Numbered from the stretch's first letter, positions 1 through 6,469 are shown. The stretch is 7,515 nucleotides of DNA from Coriobacteriales bacterium (GCA_031286245.1 JAITUO010000038.1:1-7515); one strand, 5' to 3'. Notes: generated from the sequence alone by a model not told the origin. A program made the numbers and translations.

Positions 1-113
1 CTAAATTCTTGGATTAGCTTGTCTTCGAGGCATTAAATGATACGGCAATTAGCTGAGGCTACTATCCAAACTATCCTTGATAAAGGCATTTTCGAAAAAC
101 TGGCGTCGCGGTT

Positions 114-122
114 TTATCCACA
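114..122 (+). promoter_or_regulatory. Perfect DnaA-box 9-mer
   Basis: TTATCCACA matches the consensus DnaA box TTATNCACA exactly. It lies 3 bp beyond the stop codon of the first minus-strand gene. It is embedded in a 14-nt string, CGGTTTTATCCACA (109-122), that recurs exactly downstream of the second paralogue (1617-1630). DnaA binding is inferred from the 9-mer only. There is no dnaA, dnaN or AT-rich unwinding region here, so this is not presented as an origin. Confidence 0.35.
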
Positions 123-125
123 TTG

Positions 126-1496
126 TTAGAATTCTTTACGATTGATTTCATGAGCTGTGAGATTACCGTCTCCTGAAGCGTTTAGGAACAATGTACATGT
201 GTACCCATCCTCAATTGTGAGAGCATTATTGCCATCATCAGACTCTAACAAGTAATAAGTGCCTTCATCACCGAACATGATCTCATCGCCAAACCAAACA
301 GGTCCCGTTGATTGTTTGACGATGTAGTCGCCTGGTTTCAGGTTGAATCGCACCACTGACCGTGGCTCAACAAAGATACATGCGACCAGAGTGGAATCGT
401 CATAGATCTTCAAATAATAGACCTTGGGAGATTTTGATCCATCGATGACTAGATCACTTGAGGATGAATTGAAATCGTTGTTAAAGCTATAAACTCCAGA
501 ATCTGGAAAGCTGATCGTACAAGCGTTCGCACGTCTGCTTGCATCCTGGTAACGTTTTAGGGATTTGAAGAGTTTATAGGCTTCGTAATAATTACCATCT
601 TGGTACAGTTCGTTTGCTATAGCATAAATCGCTATTTGGAAGTTTTCAGCAGCCTTGTCGAATCCTTGATAATTCAAGGATTCAAAGATCACCAATGCAG
701 CAGCGTAGTCACCCTGTTCGTATAGTTTTATTGCTTCGATGAGTTGCATGTAATAGTTGCATTGGTCAACCATCTCCCATGAGCCATTGAAGCCTGACAA
801 GGACCGAAATACTTCCTTTGCCTCTTCATACTTGCCTTCATTGAATAGCTCCATGGCTTCTATATAGTTGGTGTTTTTCTGGCATAAAGCTACTCTATTA
901 GAGCATATTGTTGAGTAGATTTTCGCTTCTTGATAATCACCAAGGCGAGCAAATTCACTGCTTGCTCGCTGGTAGACTTCCTCGGCAGCTCGAAAACTAC
1001 TGATGGAATCAGCATTCTCGAAAAAGATGCTTGCGGTTCTGTAGTCCTCGAAAGCTTTGTTGTATGAGATATGACGTACTAAAGCAAACCCCCCGAATCC
1101 TCCGCCACCGAGTACAAGAATTGAGGCTATTACGATTGCGATGACGATCGGAATCTTTGATCGCTGCTTCGGCTGCTGTATGTATATAACTGGCTGAGGG
1201 ATGGTAGCGGCTGGATCGAATGAGGTTTCGAAAGGAGGGGTGTCGTAGTGCGGGGTGTTACGAGGCTGTTCGTCGTAGGGAGGGGTGTCGTAGTGCGGGG
1301 CATCATAAGGAGGGCTGTCGAAGTAAGAAGCGTCATAGGGATGCGTGTTGTAAAACTCTGTGTCATATGGTGATACTTCGAAAACCTCATATCCGAGCTC
1401 ATGAAAGCTGGTATCTAAAGTATCTATCTGTTTTCCACAGTCAGTACAAAACACCATGTCATCGGGCAGTTCACTGTTGCAGTATGGGCAAAGCAT
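126..1496 (-). CDS. Zinc-ribbon, single-pass membrane protein with TPR-like repeats (paralogue 1)
   Basis: This 456-residue protein has unknown function. Residues 1-25 form a short zinc ribbon with C3, C6, C17 and C20 in two CxxC knuckles. Residues 42-91 are a Pro/Tyr/Asp-rich linker with a 10-residue period. A basic stretch (KQRSK, about 110-114) precedes one hydrophobic segment at about 115-141. Positive-inside topology puts the zinc ribbon in the cytoplasm and the C-terminal part outside. Residues 145-325 are helical and TPR-like, with recurring motifs such as EAMELFNEGKYEEAKEVF and EAIKLYEQGDYAAALVIF. Residues 330-456 look beta-rich and include WFGDEIMFGDEGTYY, close to the other paralogue. 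The ATG follows a GGAGG (1501-1505) with 4-nt spacing; the stop is TAA. It is a tandem paralogue of the gene at 1648-2886, with its own likely promoter. A surface or envelope sensor/scaffold role is only a guess. Confidence 0.88.
   Translation of the reverse strand: MLCPYCNSELPDDMVFCTDCGKQIDTLDTSFHELGYEVFEVSPYDTEFYNTHPYDASYFDSPPYDAPHYDTPPYDEQPRNTPHYDTPPFETSFDPAATIPQPVIYIQQPKQRSKIPIVIAIVIASILVLGGGGFGGFALVRHISYNKAFEDYRTASIFFENADSISSFRAAEEVYQRASSEFARLGDYQEAKIYSTICSNRVALCQKNTNYIEAMELFNEGKYEEAKEVFRSLSGFNGSWEMVDQCNYYMQLIEAIKLYEQGDYAAALVIFESLNYQGFDKAAENFQIAIYAIANELYQDGNYYEAYKLFKSLKRYQDASRRANACTISFPDSGVYSFNNDFNSSSSDLVIDGSKSPKVYYLKIYDDSTLVACIFVEPRSVVRFNLKPGDYIVKQSTGPVWFGDEIMFGDEGTYYLLESDDGNNALTIEDGYTCTLFLNASGDGNLTAHEINRKEF
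1224..1373 (-). repeat. Coding repeat: five 10-residue PYD units in the linker of paralogue 1
   Basis: Residues 42-91 read as five 10-residue units, each with (P/H)YD at the same place: PYD at 43-45, 53-55, 63-65 and 73-75, then HYD at 83-85. The other half of most units carries a second aromatic/acidic pair (FYN, YFD, HYD). At DNA level one 22-nt segment recurs exactly at 1234-1255 and 1279-1300, 45 bp apart, which indicates slippage or local duplication. The paralogue has a Pro/Ala-rich linker here instead, so this part evolves fast. Confidence 0.8.
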
Positions 1497-1549
1497 ACTT
1501 CCTCCGGCTTTTTCGATTGTGCTGGTGGACCTCTCAAGTACAAAACAGA

Positions 1550-1580
1550 ATCATAACATTGATGAAACCGGTATTGTCTT
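1550..1580 (-). promoter_or_regulatory. Possible sigma-A-type promoter of paralogue 1
   Basis: On the minus strand a TATGAT -10 (1550-1555) lies 53 nt upstream of the ATG. An AAGACA -35-like hexamer (1575-1580) sits 19 nt further up. The -10 is a 5/6 match, the -35 only 4/6, and the spacing is a little long. The position, just after the hairpin that would end the upstream gene, makes a separate promoter plausible. Confidence 0.35.
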
Positions 1581-1586
1581 ACAGTA

Positions 1587-1615
1587 AAACATCGACCAGC
1601 GATCAGTCGATGTTT
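1587..1615 (-). terminator. Hairpin, likely terminator of paralogue 2
   Basis: AAACATCGAC (1587-1596) and GTCGATGTTT (1606-1615) form a perfect 10-bp stem with a 9-nt loop, 33-61 nt past the stop of the 1648-2886 gene. On the minus strand the stem ends in TTTTA, so the U-tract is short and partly within the stem. It separates the two paralogues into different transcription units. It could also reduce read-through rather than stop it fully. Confidence 0.5.
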
Positions 1616-1621
1616 ACGGTT

Positions 1622-1630
1622 TTATCCACA
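1622..1630 (+). promoter_or_regulatory. Perfect DnaA-box 9-mer
   Basis: TTATCCACA is identical to the 9-mer at 114-122 and in the same orientation. It sits between the stop of paralogue 2 and its downstream hairpin. The surrounding CGGTTTTATCCACA is shared with the region after paralogue 1, so it may be a remnant of the gene duplication rather than an independently acquired DnaA site. Confidence 0.35.
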
Positions 1631-1647
1631 GGAAGTAGAACTGAGAC

Positions 1648-2886
1648 CTAGAAATGCTCTCGGTCGATGTCTTGTGACTTGATGTTGGAATCCTCAGTGG
1701 CATACAACGTTAATGTATAAATGTAATTGTTTCTGAAGAATGTGGTGGTTCCGCCGTCTTCGAAAACCATTGTGGAGTAGTCTCCTTCGTCGCCAAACAT
1801 GATTTCTTCGCCGAACCAGAGAGTTCCGCTCGCTGCTCTGATAGTGTAAGTGTCAGAAGGCAAGTAAACCGTAACGGAAGACCAGGGGTTGAGGAAGATT
1901 CTGGAGACCAGGGTAGAGCCACTGTAGATTTTGATGTAGCGGACGAAAGGCATGTTTGATCCATCGATCACCAGGCTGACTGCAGAGGATACAAAGTCGC
2001 TGTTGTGATAGATTTCACCAGTGTTTGGAAAGCTGATAGTACAGCCCTCTGCTCGATCGTTGGCATCGTCGAAAGAACCGAGCGATCGGAACAGCAGGTA
2101 GGCCTCATAAAGTGATCCCTGTTTGTAGAGTTGATCAGCGATAGCATAATTTGTTATCAAACAGTATTCATCGGCAAGTTCGAAACCTTGGTCGCTGAGC
2201 AATTCGAAGACCTCAAGAGCTGATGAATAGTCGCCTTGTTCATATAATCCTACACCCTCATTAAACAAGATGTGGAGATCGCATAGTTCGATCATGAACT
2301 GGGAATCGGAAAACCCTGACAGAGATTGGAAAAGTGCTTTTGCTTCTTTGTAAGAGCCTGCGTAGTAAAGATCAGTCGCTGTCAGGTAGTCGATGTTTTT
2401 TTCACATAAGGTGATTCTATCTTGGCATCTACCTGCGTAGTATACCGAGTCTTTGTAGTCACCAAGATCAGTGAATTCTTGATAGGCTGATTCGTAGTTT
2501 TCTATGGTTAGCCTGTAATCGTTGATGTAAAAAGCCTGGTTGTAGTAATATTCAGCGGTAGTGAAAGCCTCGACCGCTGAGTCATAGGCATTGGATCGTA
2601 ATAAAGCATAGACTCCGAATCCTCCAGCTACTCCCAGCATCAAAAGGACGACAACTGAGATTGCGATGATTATCGGTAGTAGGGATGTTTTCTTTGGCGG
2701 TTGAATGGGAGCAGGAGCAGGAGCGGGGTAATACTGGTCGGGGGCTGGGACAGAGGAGGTGGGTGCGGAGTAGTGTGGGTCGGGAGCAGGGGGTGCGGTT
2801 TGTATAGTCGAAGCAATAGCTACACCACACTCAGGGCAGTAGGAGCCTGGGTCGTTGATTTCTTTTCCACAATTCGGACAATACAT
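1648..2886 (-). CDS. Zinc-ribbon, single-pass membrane protein with TPR-like repeats (paralogue 2)
   Basis: This 412-residue paralogue of the 126-1496 product has the same architecture. A zinc ribbon (C3, C6, C17, C20; MYCPNCGKEI) is followed by a Pro/Ala-rich linker (about 30-65), PPKK, and a membrane segment at about 68-96. A TPR-like helical region (about 100-280) contains EAKALFQSLSGFSDSQ and EGVGLYEQGDYSSALEVF. The C-terminal beta-rich domain (about 285-412) contains LVIDGS, LWFGEEIMFGDEGDY and a DIDREHF end. The cytoplasmic zinc ribbon and external C-terminus follow from the positive-inside rule. The ATG follows GGAGG (2891-2895) with 4-nt spacing; the stop is TAG. No clear -35/-10 pair was found, but TTTAC-N5-GTAAA (2924-2938) lies about 40 nt upstream. 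Similar zinc-ribbon/TPR proteins are usually annotated as hypothetical, and no function can be assigned. Confidence 0.88.
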   Translation of the reverse strand: MYCPNCGKEINDPGSYCPECGVAIASTIQTAPPAPDPHYSAPTSSVPAPDQYYPAPAPAPIQPPKKTSLLPIIIAISVVVLLMLGVAGGFGVYALLRSNAYDSAVEAFTTAEYYYNQAFYINDYRLTIENYESAYQEFTDLGDYKDSVYYAGRCQDRITLCEKNIDYLTATDLYYAGSYKEAKALFQSLSGFSDSQFMIELCDLHILFNEGVGLYEQGDYSSALEVFELLSDQGFELADEYCLITNYAIADQLYKQGSLYEAYLLFRSLGSFDDANDRAEGCTISFPNTGEIYHNSDFVSSAVSLVIDGSNMPFVRYIKIYSGSTLVSRIFLNPWSSVTVYLPSDTYTIRAASGTLWFGEEIMFGDEGDYSTMVFEDGGTTTFFRNNYIYTLTLYATEDSNIKSQDIDREHF

Positions 2887-3136
2887 TGTTCCTCCGTATC
2901 CCTGCGTGTGTTAACTCACATAGTTTACCGATAGTAAAACGAGTCTGGGTCTGCGAAGAGCAGACTGCCAAAAGCATTTGTTATTTCGAGCAATTGTGAT
3001 TATACATACTACGTATAGTTTATGAATGGAAAAAGCCGTTTCCTGAGCTTTCTTTACTCTACTAAATCTCTTTGAACAGCCTTTTAATAACGTGTTATGT
3101 TCCATTAGACGTACATTACACGGTATCAACATGTTT

Positions 3137-3246
3137 TGTCCCGAAAGTCGAGTTGTGTAGTGGGTTTCAGCTAATAAAAAGGAGAATTCCATTGTATTTA
3201 GGCGTTTAGGTGGGAAAACCCACTACACAAGTCCACTTTCGGGACA
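3137..3246. mobile_element. MITE-like element with 31-bp terminal inverted repeats
   Basis: The left end (3137-3167, beginning TGTCCCGAAAGT) and right end (3216-3246, ending ACTTTCGGGACA) are inverted copies that match at 29 of 31 positions. The two differences are single C/G exchanges. They flank only 48 nt with no coding capacity, so the element would depend on a transposase elsewhere. Short T-runs flank both sides (TTT at 3134-3136, TTTTTT at 3247-3252) and could hide a small target duplication. The nested GTGGG-AAAA-CCCAC (3210-3223) is another small stem. As RNA on the plus strand it would form a long hairpin followed by six U, so a terminator-like role is the alternative. I cannot assign an IS family. 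Confidence 0.65.
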
Positions 3247-3296
3247 TTTTTTGGTTAGGTGGTACAACGTGCCTTGCTCAGCCACCCAATAACGAT

Positions 3297-3341
3297 CTTG
3301 CGGCTTGTAATTTTGCGGCTTGTAATCTTGCGGCTTGCGAT
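3297..3341 (+). repeat. Three tandem 15-bp repeats
   Basis: The units are CTTGCGGCTTGTAAT (3297-3311), TTTGCGGCTTGTAAT (3312-3326) and CTTGCGGCTTGCGAT (3327-3341). A degenerate fourth follows (CTTGCAAGCAAGTAA, 3342-3356). The period is divisible by three, so it creates repetitive open frames on both strands. There is no ribosome-binding site or recognisable protein, and I treat it as non-coding. Confidence 0.8.
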
Positions 3342-3465
3342 CTTGCAAGCAAGTAAGCTGAGGAATGTAGTGTTTAAAAAAGTAAAAGAAGCGTTCAAGC
3401 TTTGTTGGATGACAGAGCCTGCTTTATCCAGCTGTGAAAAACTGCTACAGCTACGACATGCGTGA

Positions 3466-4746
3466 CTATTCGTCCATTTCATCCGGAGCATGCAGCGGAT
3501 CCTTGTAATCATCCTTCTTCTGACCGATAGTACCGGTATCACGGCGTCGAAAGCGAAAATCGCGACCACAACTGACAGCATACTCGCCAAATCGATCACG
3601 CACCCGGTCTGTGGCTTCTGCCAAGGGGCCGCTTTTCGTATCTTCAACCGGTGTTTCGAATAAACTGAGCTGTAAATCAGTACTGTCAGTACCGATATCA
3701 AAACCGGAAATCCCTACTCCGACCAGGCGAACCGCATCGCCCGGTCGCCAAATCTGTGGTAGCAGGCTGATAGCTATCGGAGCAAACCGCCACTCATTAT
3801 CCATCGGTTCCTGTTGGGTGCGTTGAACAGTCCGAATCGATAGATCGTTATATCGGAGTTTCAAAGTCACTGTAAACCCAGCAAGGTGTTTATGACGCAA
3901 ACGTCGTCCGACTCGTGTAGACATCATTTCGATAGCCGCACAGATCTCAGATTCGTCTATTAAATCTGTGGAGAAGGTCATCTCGTTAGAAACTGATTTT
4001 ACTATGTCGTCAGTATCTATTGGTGAACTGTCTATGCCCAGGCAACGCTGGCGGACAGCATCGGTATTCTTGCCAAAAAGCTCATGCAAGAGTTCAGTTT
4101 CAGCAGAGGCCAGCTGTCCGAGAGTGCGGATTCCGAACTTCTCCAAACGTTTAGCACTTTGAGGACCAATACCTGACAATGCCCTGACTGGCAATGGTGC
4201 AAGAAAACTGGCTTCACTGCCGGGATAAACGACAGTTAAACCATGAGGTTTATCCTGGTCAGAGGCAATTTTCGCAACTGTCTTGGAACTGCCCAAGCCA
4301 ATCGAACAGGTAATACCCAGATCAGAGACTCGCTGGCTAATATTCCCAGCCAGCTCTACTGGATGATCGCGGATATAACGACCAGGAGATACATCGAGAA
4401 ATGCCTCATCAATCGAAACTTGTTGCAGGTGTGGCGAAACATCGCGCATGATCTGCATGACTTGATTTGAAAGCTCAATATAGCGCGGGAAATTTCCTGC
4501 TGTCCAGATAGCATCAGGGCAGAGCTTCGCTGCAGTGGCAGAAGGCATGGCTGAGCGGACTCCATATTTTCTAGCCTCATATGAACAAGTCGAAACAACT
4601 CCACGCCGTCCAGGGTCACCACCAACTATCACAGGTTTCCCCCGCCATTCGGGATGATCGAGCTGCTCGACTGATGCGAAGAAGGCATCAAGATCCAGTA
4701 AAAGAATCGCAGGCCCATCCCAGTCTTTATAAATTGGTTTACTCAT
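3466..4746 (-). CDS. dinB: DNA polymerase IV (Y-family translesion polymerase)
   Basis: This 426-residue protein performs error-prone bypass synthesis at damaged or stalled template positions. The palm motif LLDLDAFFASVEQ contains metal ligand D18 and the aromatic steric-gate position F23. SIDEAFLDVS contains the catalytic pair D113/E114. STCSYEARKYGVRSAMP (about 52-68) and CSIGLGSSKTVAKIASD (about 147-163) are typical family blocks. LSGIGPQSAKRLEKFGI (about 190-206) is the helix-hairpin-helix of the thumb. The little-finger domain follows, and QLSLF (359-363) is a beta-clamp-binding motif. The ATG at 4746 was chosen because homology starts right there. A TTG in the same frame at 4932 would add 62 residues with no family resemblance. 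The start lacks an obvious Shine-Dalgarno; TATACT ends 8 nt before the ATG, so a nearly leaderless mRNA is possible. A perfect TTGACA (4810-4815) has no well-spaced -10. Confidence 0.96.
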   Translation of the reverse strand: MSKPIYKDWDGPAILLLDLDAFFASVEQLDHPEWRGKPVIVGGDPGRRGVVSTCSYEARKYGVRSAMPSATAAKLCPDAIWTAGNFPRYIELSNQVMQIMRDVSPHLQQVSIDEAFLDVSPGRYIRDHPVELAGNISQRVSDLGITCSIGLGSSKTVAKIASDQDKPHGLTVVYPGSEASFLAPLPVRALSGIGPQSAKRLEKFGIRTLGQLASAETELLHELFGKNTDAVRQRCLGIDSSPIDTDDIVKSVSNEMTFSTDLIDESEICAAIEMMSTRVGRRLRHKHLAGFTVTLKLRYNDLSIRTVQRTQQEPMDNEWRFAPIAISLLPQIWRPGDAVRLVGVGISGFDIGTDSTDLQLSLFETPVEDTKSGPLAEATDRVRDRFGEYAVSCGRDFRFRRRDTGTIGQKKDDYKDPLHAPDEMDE

Positions 4747-4850
4747 AAACACAGTATAGAGCTTCAGAGTGAATGAGCCTATTACTGTTTTGGGTTGGTC
4801 GGAGAGCCATGTCAACCTTGAGTAGAAAGGTAAATATGGGGAGAAAAGCC

Positions 4851-4926
4851 GGGGAGTGTAAACAAAGTGGGAGCAAAGTGGGAGCAAAGTGGGAGCAACC
4901 GAATCAGCAGGGGAGTGCAAGCAAAG
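4851..4926 (+). repeat. 11-bp tandem triplicate inside a longer direct repeat
   Basis: CAAAGTGGGAG occurs three times head to tail (4863-4895). The array is bracketed by GGGGAGTGTAAACAAAG (4851-4867) and GGGGAGTGCAAGCAAAG (4910-4926), which agree at 15 of 17 positions. This lies upstream of dinB in the dinB/rubrerythrin divergent region. It could be a repeated protein-binding site or a slippage product; nothing in the sequence decides between these. Confidence 0.75.
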
Positions 4927-4984
4927 CAACAAGTGAGAGTAACTGAACCTAGATTAGTAGAAATAATCTCATTTCATAGAACAA

Positions 4985-5010
4985 ATTATTGTTCAATAAT
5001 ACTATTATTG
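4985..5010. promoter_or_regulatory. AT-rich Fur/PerR-like palindrome upstream of the tandem rubrerythrin
   Basis: CAATAATA-C-TATTATTG (4994-5010) is a perfect 8-1-8 inverted repeat. Its left arm also pairs with ATTATTG (4985-4991), so three alternating arms overlap. A further AGATTA-N7-TAATCT lies at 4951-4969. The palindrome centre is 49 nt upstream of the ATG, where an operator over a promoter would lie. TACTAT (5000-5005) is a weak -10 candidate inside it. Fur-family regulators bind AT-rich inverted repeats of 7-1-7 type, and PerR controls rubrerythrins in clostridia. However, the bases differ from the usual PerR box TTATAATnATTATAA, so the regulator is not identified. Confidence 0.5.
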
Positions 5011-5050
5011 GGATTACAAAAATTGCAATCTCAAAAGACAGGAGGGCAAA

Positions 5051-6469
5051 ATGAGATTAAGCAATGTCACAGTGGTCAGACGCATTCCTGACAAAATCCT
5101 CGTTTTTCTATTAGTTTTGGTATTTGTATTAGCTGGTGTGTTGACTTTGCCACCAATCAGCCTGCAGGCAGCAGGCACCAAAGATGACTATCCATTAACC
5201 TACGACAACCTGTTTGATGCAGTCCAGGGCGAGACCAACGCCAATGCCGCTTACCTGGCATTTGCCCAAAAGGCCAAAGACGATGGCTTGTTCCAGGTTG
5301 CCAACCTGTTCACAGCCACTGCCGCAGCCGAAAAGAAGCATGCCGATGAAGAGTGGGAGATCTTGCTTGCTTTAGGCGCTGATCCAGCCGACCGACCAGT
5401 GGCAGGGGCGCCAACAGTCGGTACGACTGCTCAAAACCTGCAAGCAGCCTTTGATGGCGAGACCTATGAGTACACTGTTATGTATGATGGCTTTTTAGCC
5501 ACAGCACAAGCCGAAGGCAACACTGACGCTGCCCGTATCTTCCGCCTGGCTAAAGGAGCAGAAGAGATCCATGCCGGCAACTTCAGTAACGTCACAACCA
5601 ATCTATCCAATGCCAATTACTTAAAGGACAACTACAGCGTGGTCTATCGCTGCCCAGTCTGCGGGGCGGTCTACAGCAAGAACAACCTGCCGGCTGCCAA
5701 TTGCCCGGTCTGCAATGTCGCAAAAGCCAACTTCGTTGCTTATTCGTCCGATGTCTTGACCCAGACCTATGCGAACCTGTTTGCGGCAGTCCAGGGCGAG
5801 ACCAACGCCAATGCCGCTTACCTGGCATTTGCCCAAAAGGCTAAAGACGATGGCTTGTTCCAGGTTGCCAACCTGTTCTTAGCCACTGCCGCAGCCGAAA
5901 AGAAGCATGCCGATGAAGAGTGGGAGATCTTGCTTGCTCTAGGTGCTGATCCAGCCGACCGACCAGTGGCTGCAGCGCCTGTGGTTGGTACGACTGTAGA
6001 AAACCTGCAGACAGCCTTTGATGGCGAGACCTATGAGTACACAGTGATGTATGACGGCTTTTTAACCACAGCACAAGCTGAAGGCAACACTGACGCTGCC
6101 CGTATCTTCCGCCTGGCTAAAGGAGCAGAAGAGATCCATGCCGGCAACTTCAGTAACGTCACAACCAATCTGTCCAATGCCAATTACTTAAAGGACAACT
6201 ACAGCGTGGTCTATCGCTGCCCAGTCTGTGGGGCGGTCTACAGCAAGAACAATCTGCCGGCTGCCAATTGCCCGGTCTGCAATGTCGCTAAAGCCAACTT
6301 CATCGTATATCAAGTCAGCAGCCCTGGCTCTGGCGGTGGCACGACGACTCCAGACACGGGAGAAACCCCGTCTGTTCTTTGGATGACAATGAGCTCGTTC
6401 GTGTTAATAGTCATCGGTAGTTCATGTGTCGCAGTAAGCAGAAAAAAGCGAGTACTACTCGCCAGCTAG
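5051..6469 (+). CDS. Exported, cell-wall-anchored tandem rubrerythrin
   Basis: This 472-residue protein has a basic start, a hydrophobic segment at about 15-36 and a likely cleavage site near LQAAG (38-42). Two rubrerythrin units follow (about 48-231 and 237-420). Each has a four-helix diiron domain: unit 1 has E61, E94/H97 (AEKKHA), E137/E140 (GETYEY) and E171/H174 (EEIHA), and unit 2 repeats these 189 residues later. A rubredoxin-like ribbon follows each (C201/C204/C218/C221 and C390/C393/C407/C410, CPVCG..CPVC). The C-terminus has a Gly/Thr linker, TPDTGE (433-438), a membrane segment at about 442-462 and RKKR, which is a sortase-type sorting signal. Rubrerythrin reduces peroxide and is normally cytoplasmic with one unit of about 190 residues. 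Surface location, its electron donor and peroxide scavenging there are inferred. AGGAGG at 5040-5045, 5 nt before the ATG, fixes the start. Confidence 0.93.
   Translation: MRLSNVTVVRRIPDKILVFLLVLVFVLAGVLTLPPISLQAAGTKDDYPLTYDNLFDAVQGETNANAAYLAFAQKAKDDGLFQVANLFTATAAAEKKHADEEWEILLALGADPADRPVAGAPTVGTTAQNLQAAFDGETYEYTVMYDGFLATAQAEGNTDAARIFRLAKGAEEIHAGNFSNVTTNLSNANYLKDNYSVVYRCPVCGAVYSKNNLPAANCPVCNVAKANFVAYSSDVLTQTYANLFAAVQGETNANAAYLAFAQKAKDDGLFQVANLFLATAAAEKKHADEEWEILLALGADPADRPVAAAPVVGTTVENLQTAFDGETYEYTVMYDGFLTTAQAEGNTDAARIFRLAKGAEEIHAGNFSNVTTNLSNANYLKDNYSVVYRCPVCGAVYSKNNLPAANCPVCNVAKANFIVYQVSSPGSGGGTTTPDTGETPSVLWMTMSSFVLIVIGSSCVAVSRKKRVLLAS
5201..6310 (+). repeat. Internal 567-bp-period duplication of the rubrerythrin unit
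   Basis: Codons 51-231 (5201-5743) and 240-420 (5768-6310) align without gaps. By hand count about 36 of 543 bases differ, roughly 93% identity. Differences cluster in the linker around 5411-5455/5978-6022, while iron- and zinc-ligand segments are nearly identical including third codon positions. That implies a recent duplication or ongoing gene conversion. It may also expand or contract by recombination. Confidence 0.93.

Larger units (their letters stand above)
2887..3465. other. 579-nt gene-free region between paralogue 2 and dinB
   Basis: I see no credible gene here; the open frames lack ribosome-binding sites and family features. Contents are TTTAC-N5-GTAAA (2924-2938), a small perfect hairpin GTCTGC-GAAGA-GCAGAC (2949-2965), ATAAC-GT-GTTAT (3087-3098), the MITE-like element (3137-3246), and the 15-bp tandem repeat (3297-3341). 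AGCTGT (3430-3435) pairs with ACAGCT (3447-3452) just beyond the dinB stop but has no U-tract after it, so it is a poor terminator. Confidence 0.6.

Noticed and set aside
1..36. C-terminal end of a plus-strand gene entering from the left
   Set aside because: One frame stays open for only 11 codons to TAA at 34-36; the other two stop sooner. Too short and featureless to support.
1220..1651. Plus-strand open frame of 143 codons opposite paralogue 1
   Set aside because: It is antisense to the PYD repeat and intergenic region, and its Cys/Arg-rich repeats arise from the repeated coding DNA. There is no ribosome-binding site.
2911..3192. Minus-strand open frame of 93 codons across the MITE-like element
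   Set aside because: It overlaps the inverted repeat, has no recognisable domain and no convincing ribosome-binding site.
3259..3465. Plus-strand GTG-started frame of 68 codons with an ILRLV repeat
   Set aside because: The repeat peptide is only the 15-bp DNA repeat read in frame. No ribosome-binding site and no family resemblance.
4747..4932. 62-residue N-terminal extension of DinB from a TTG
   Set aside because: The extension translates the 11-bp repeat array and has no likeness to Y-family polymerases; homology begins after the ATG at 4746.
4979..4994. LexA (GAAC-N4-GTTC) box near the dinB/rubrerythrin promoters
   Set aside because: GAAC and GTTC are present but 8 nt apart rather than 4; no other match was seen.
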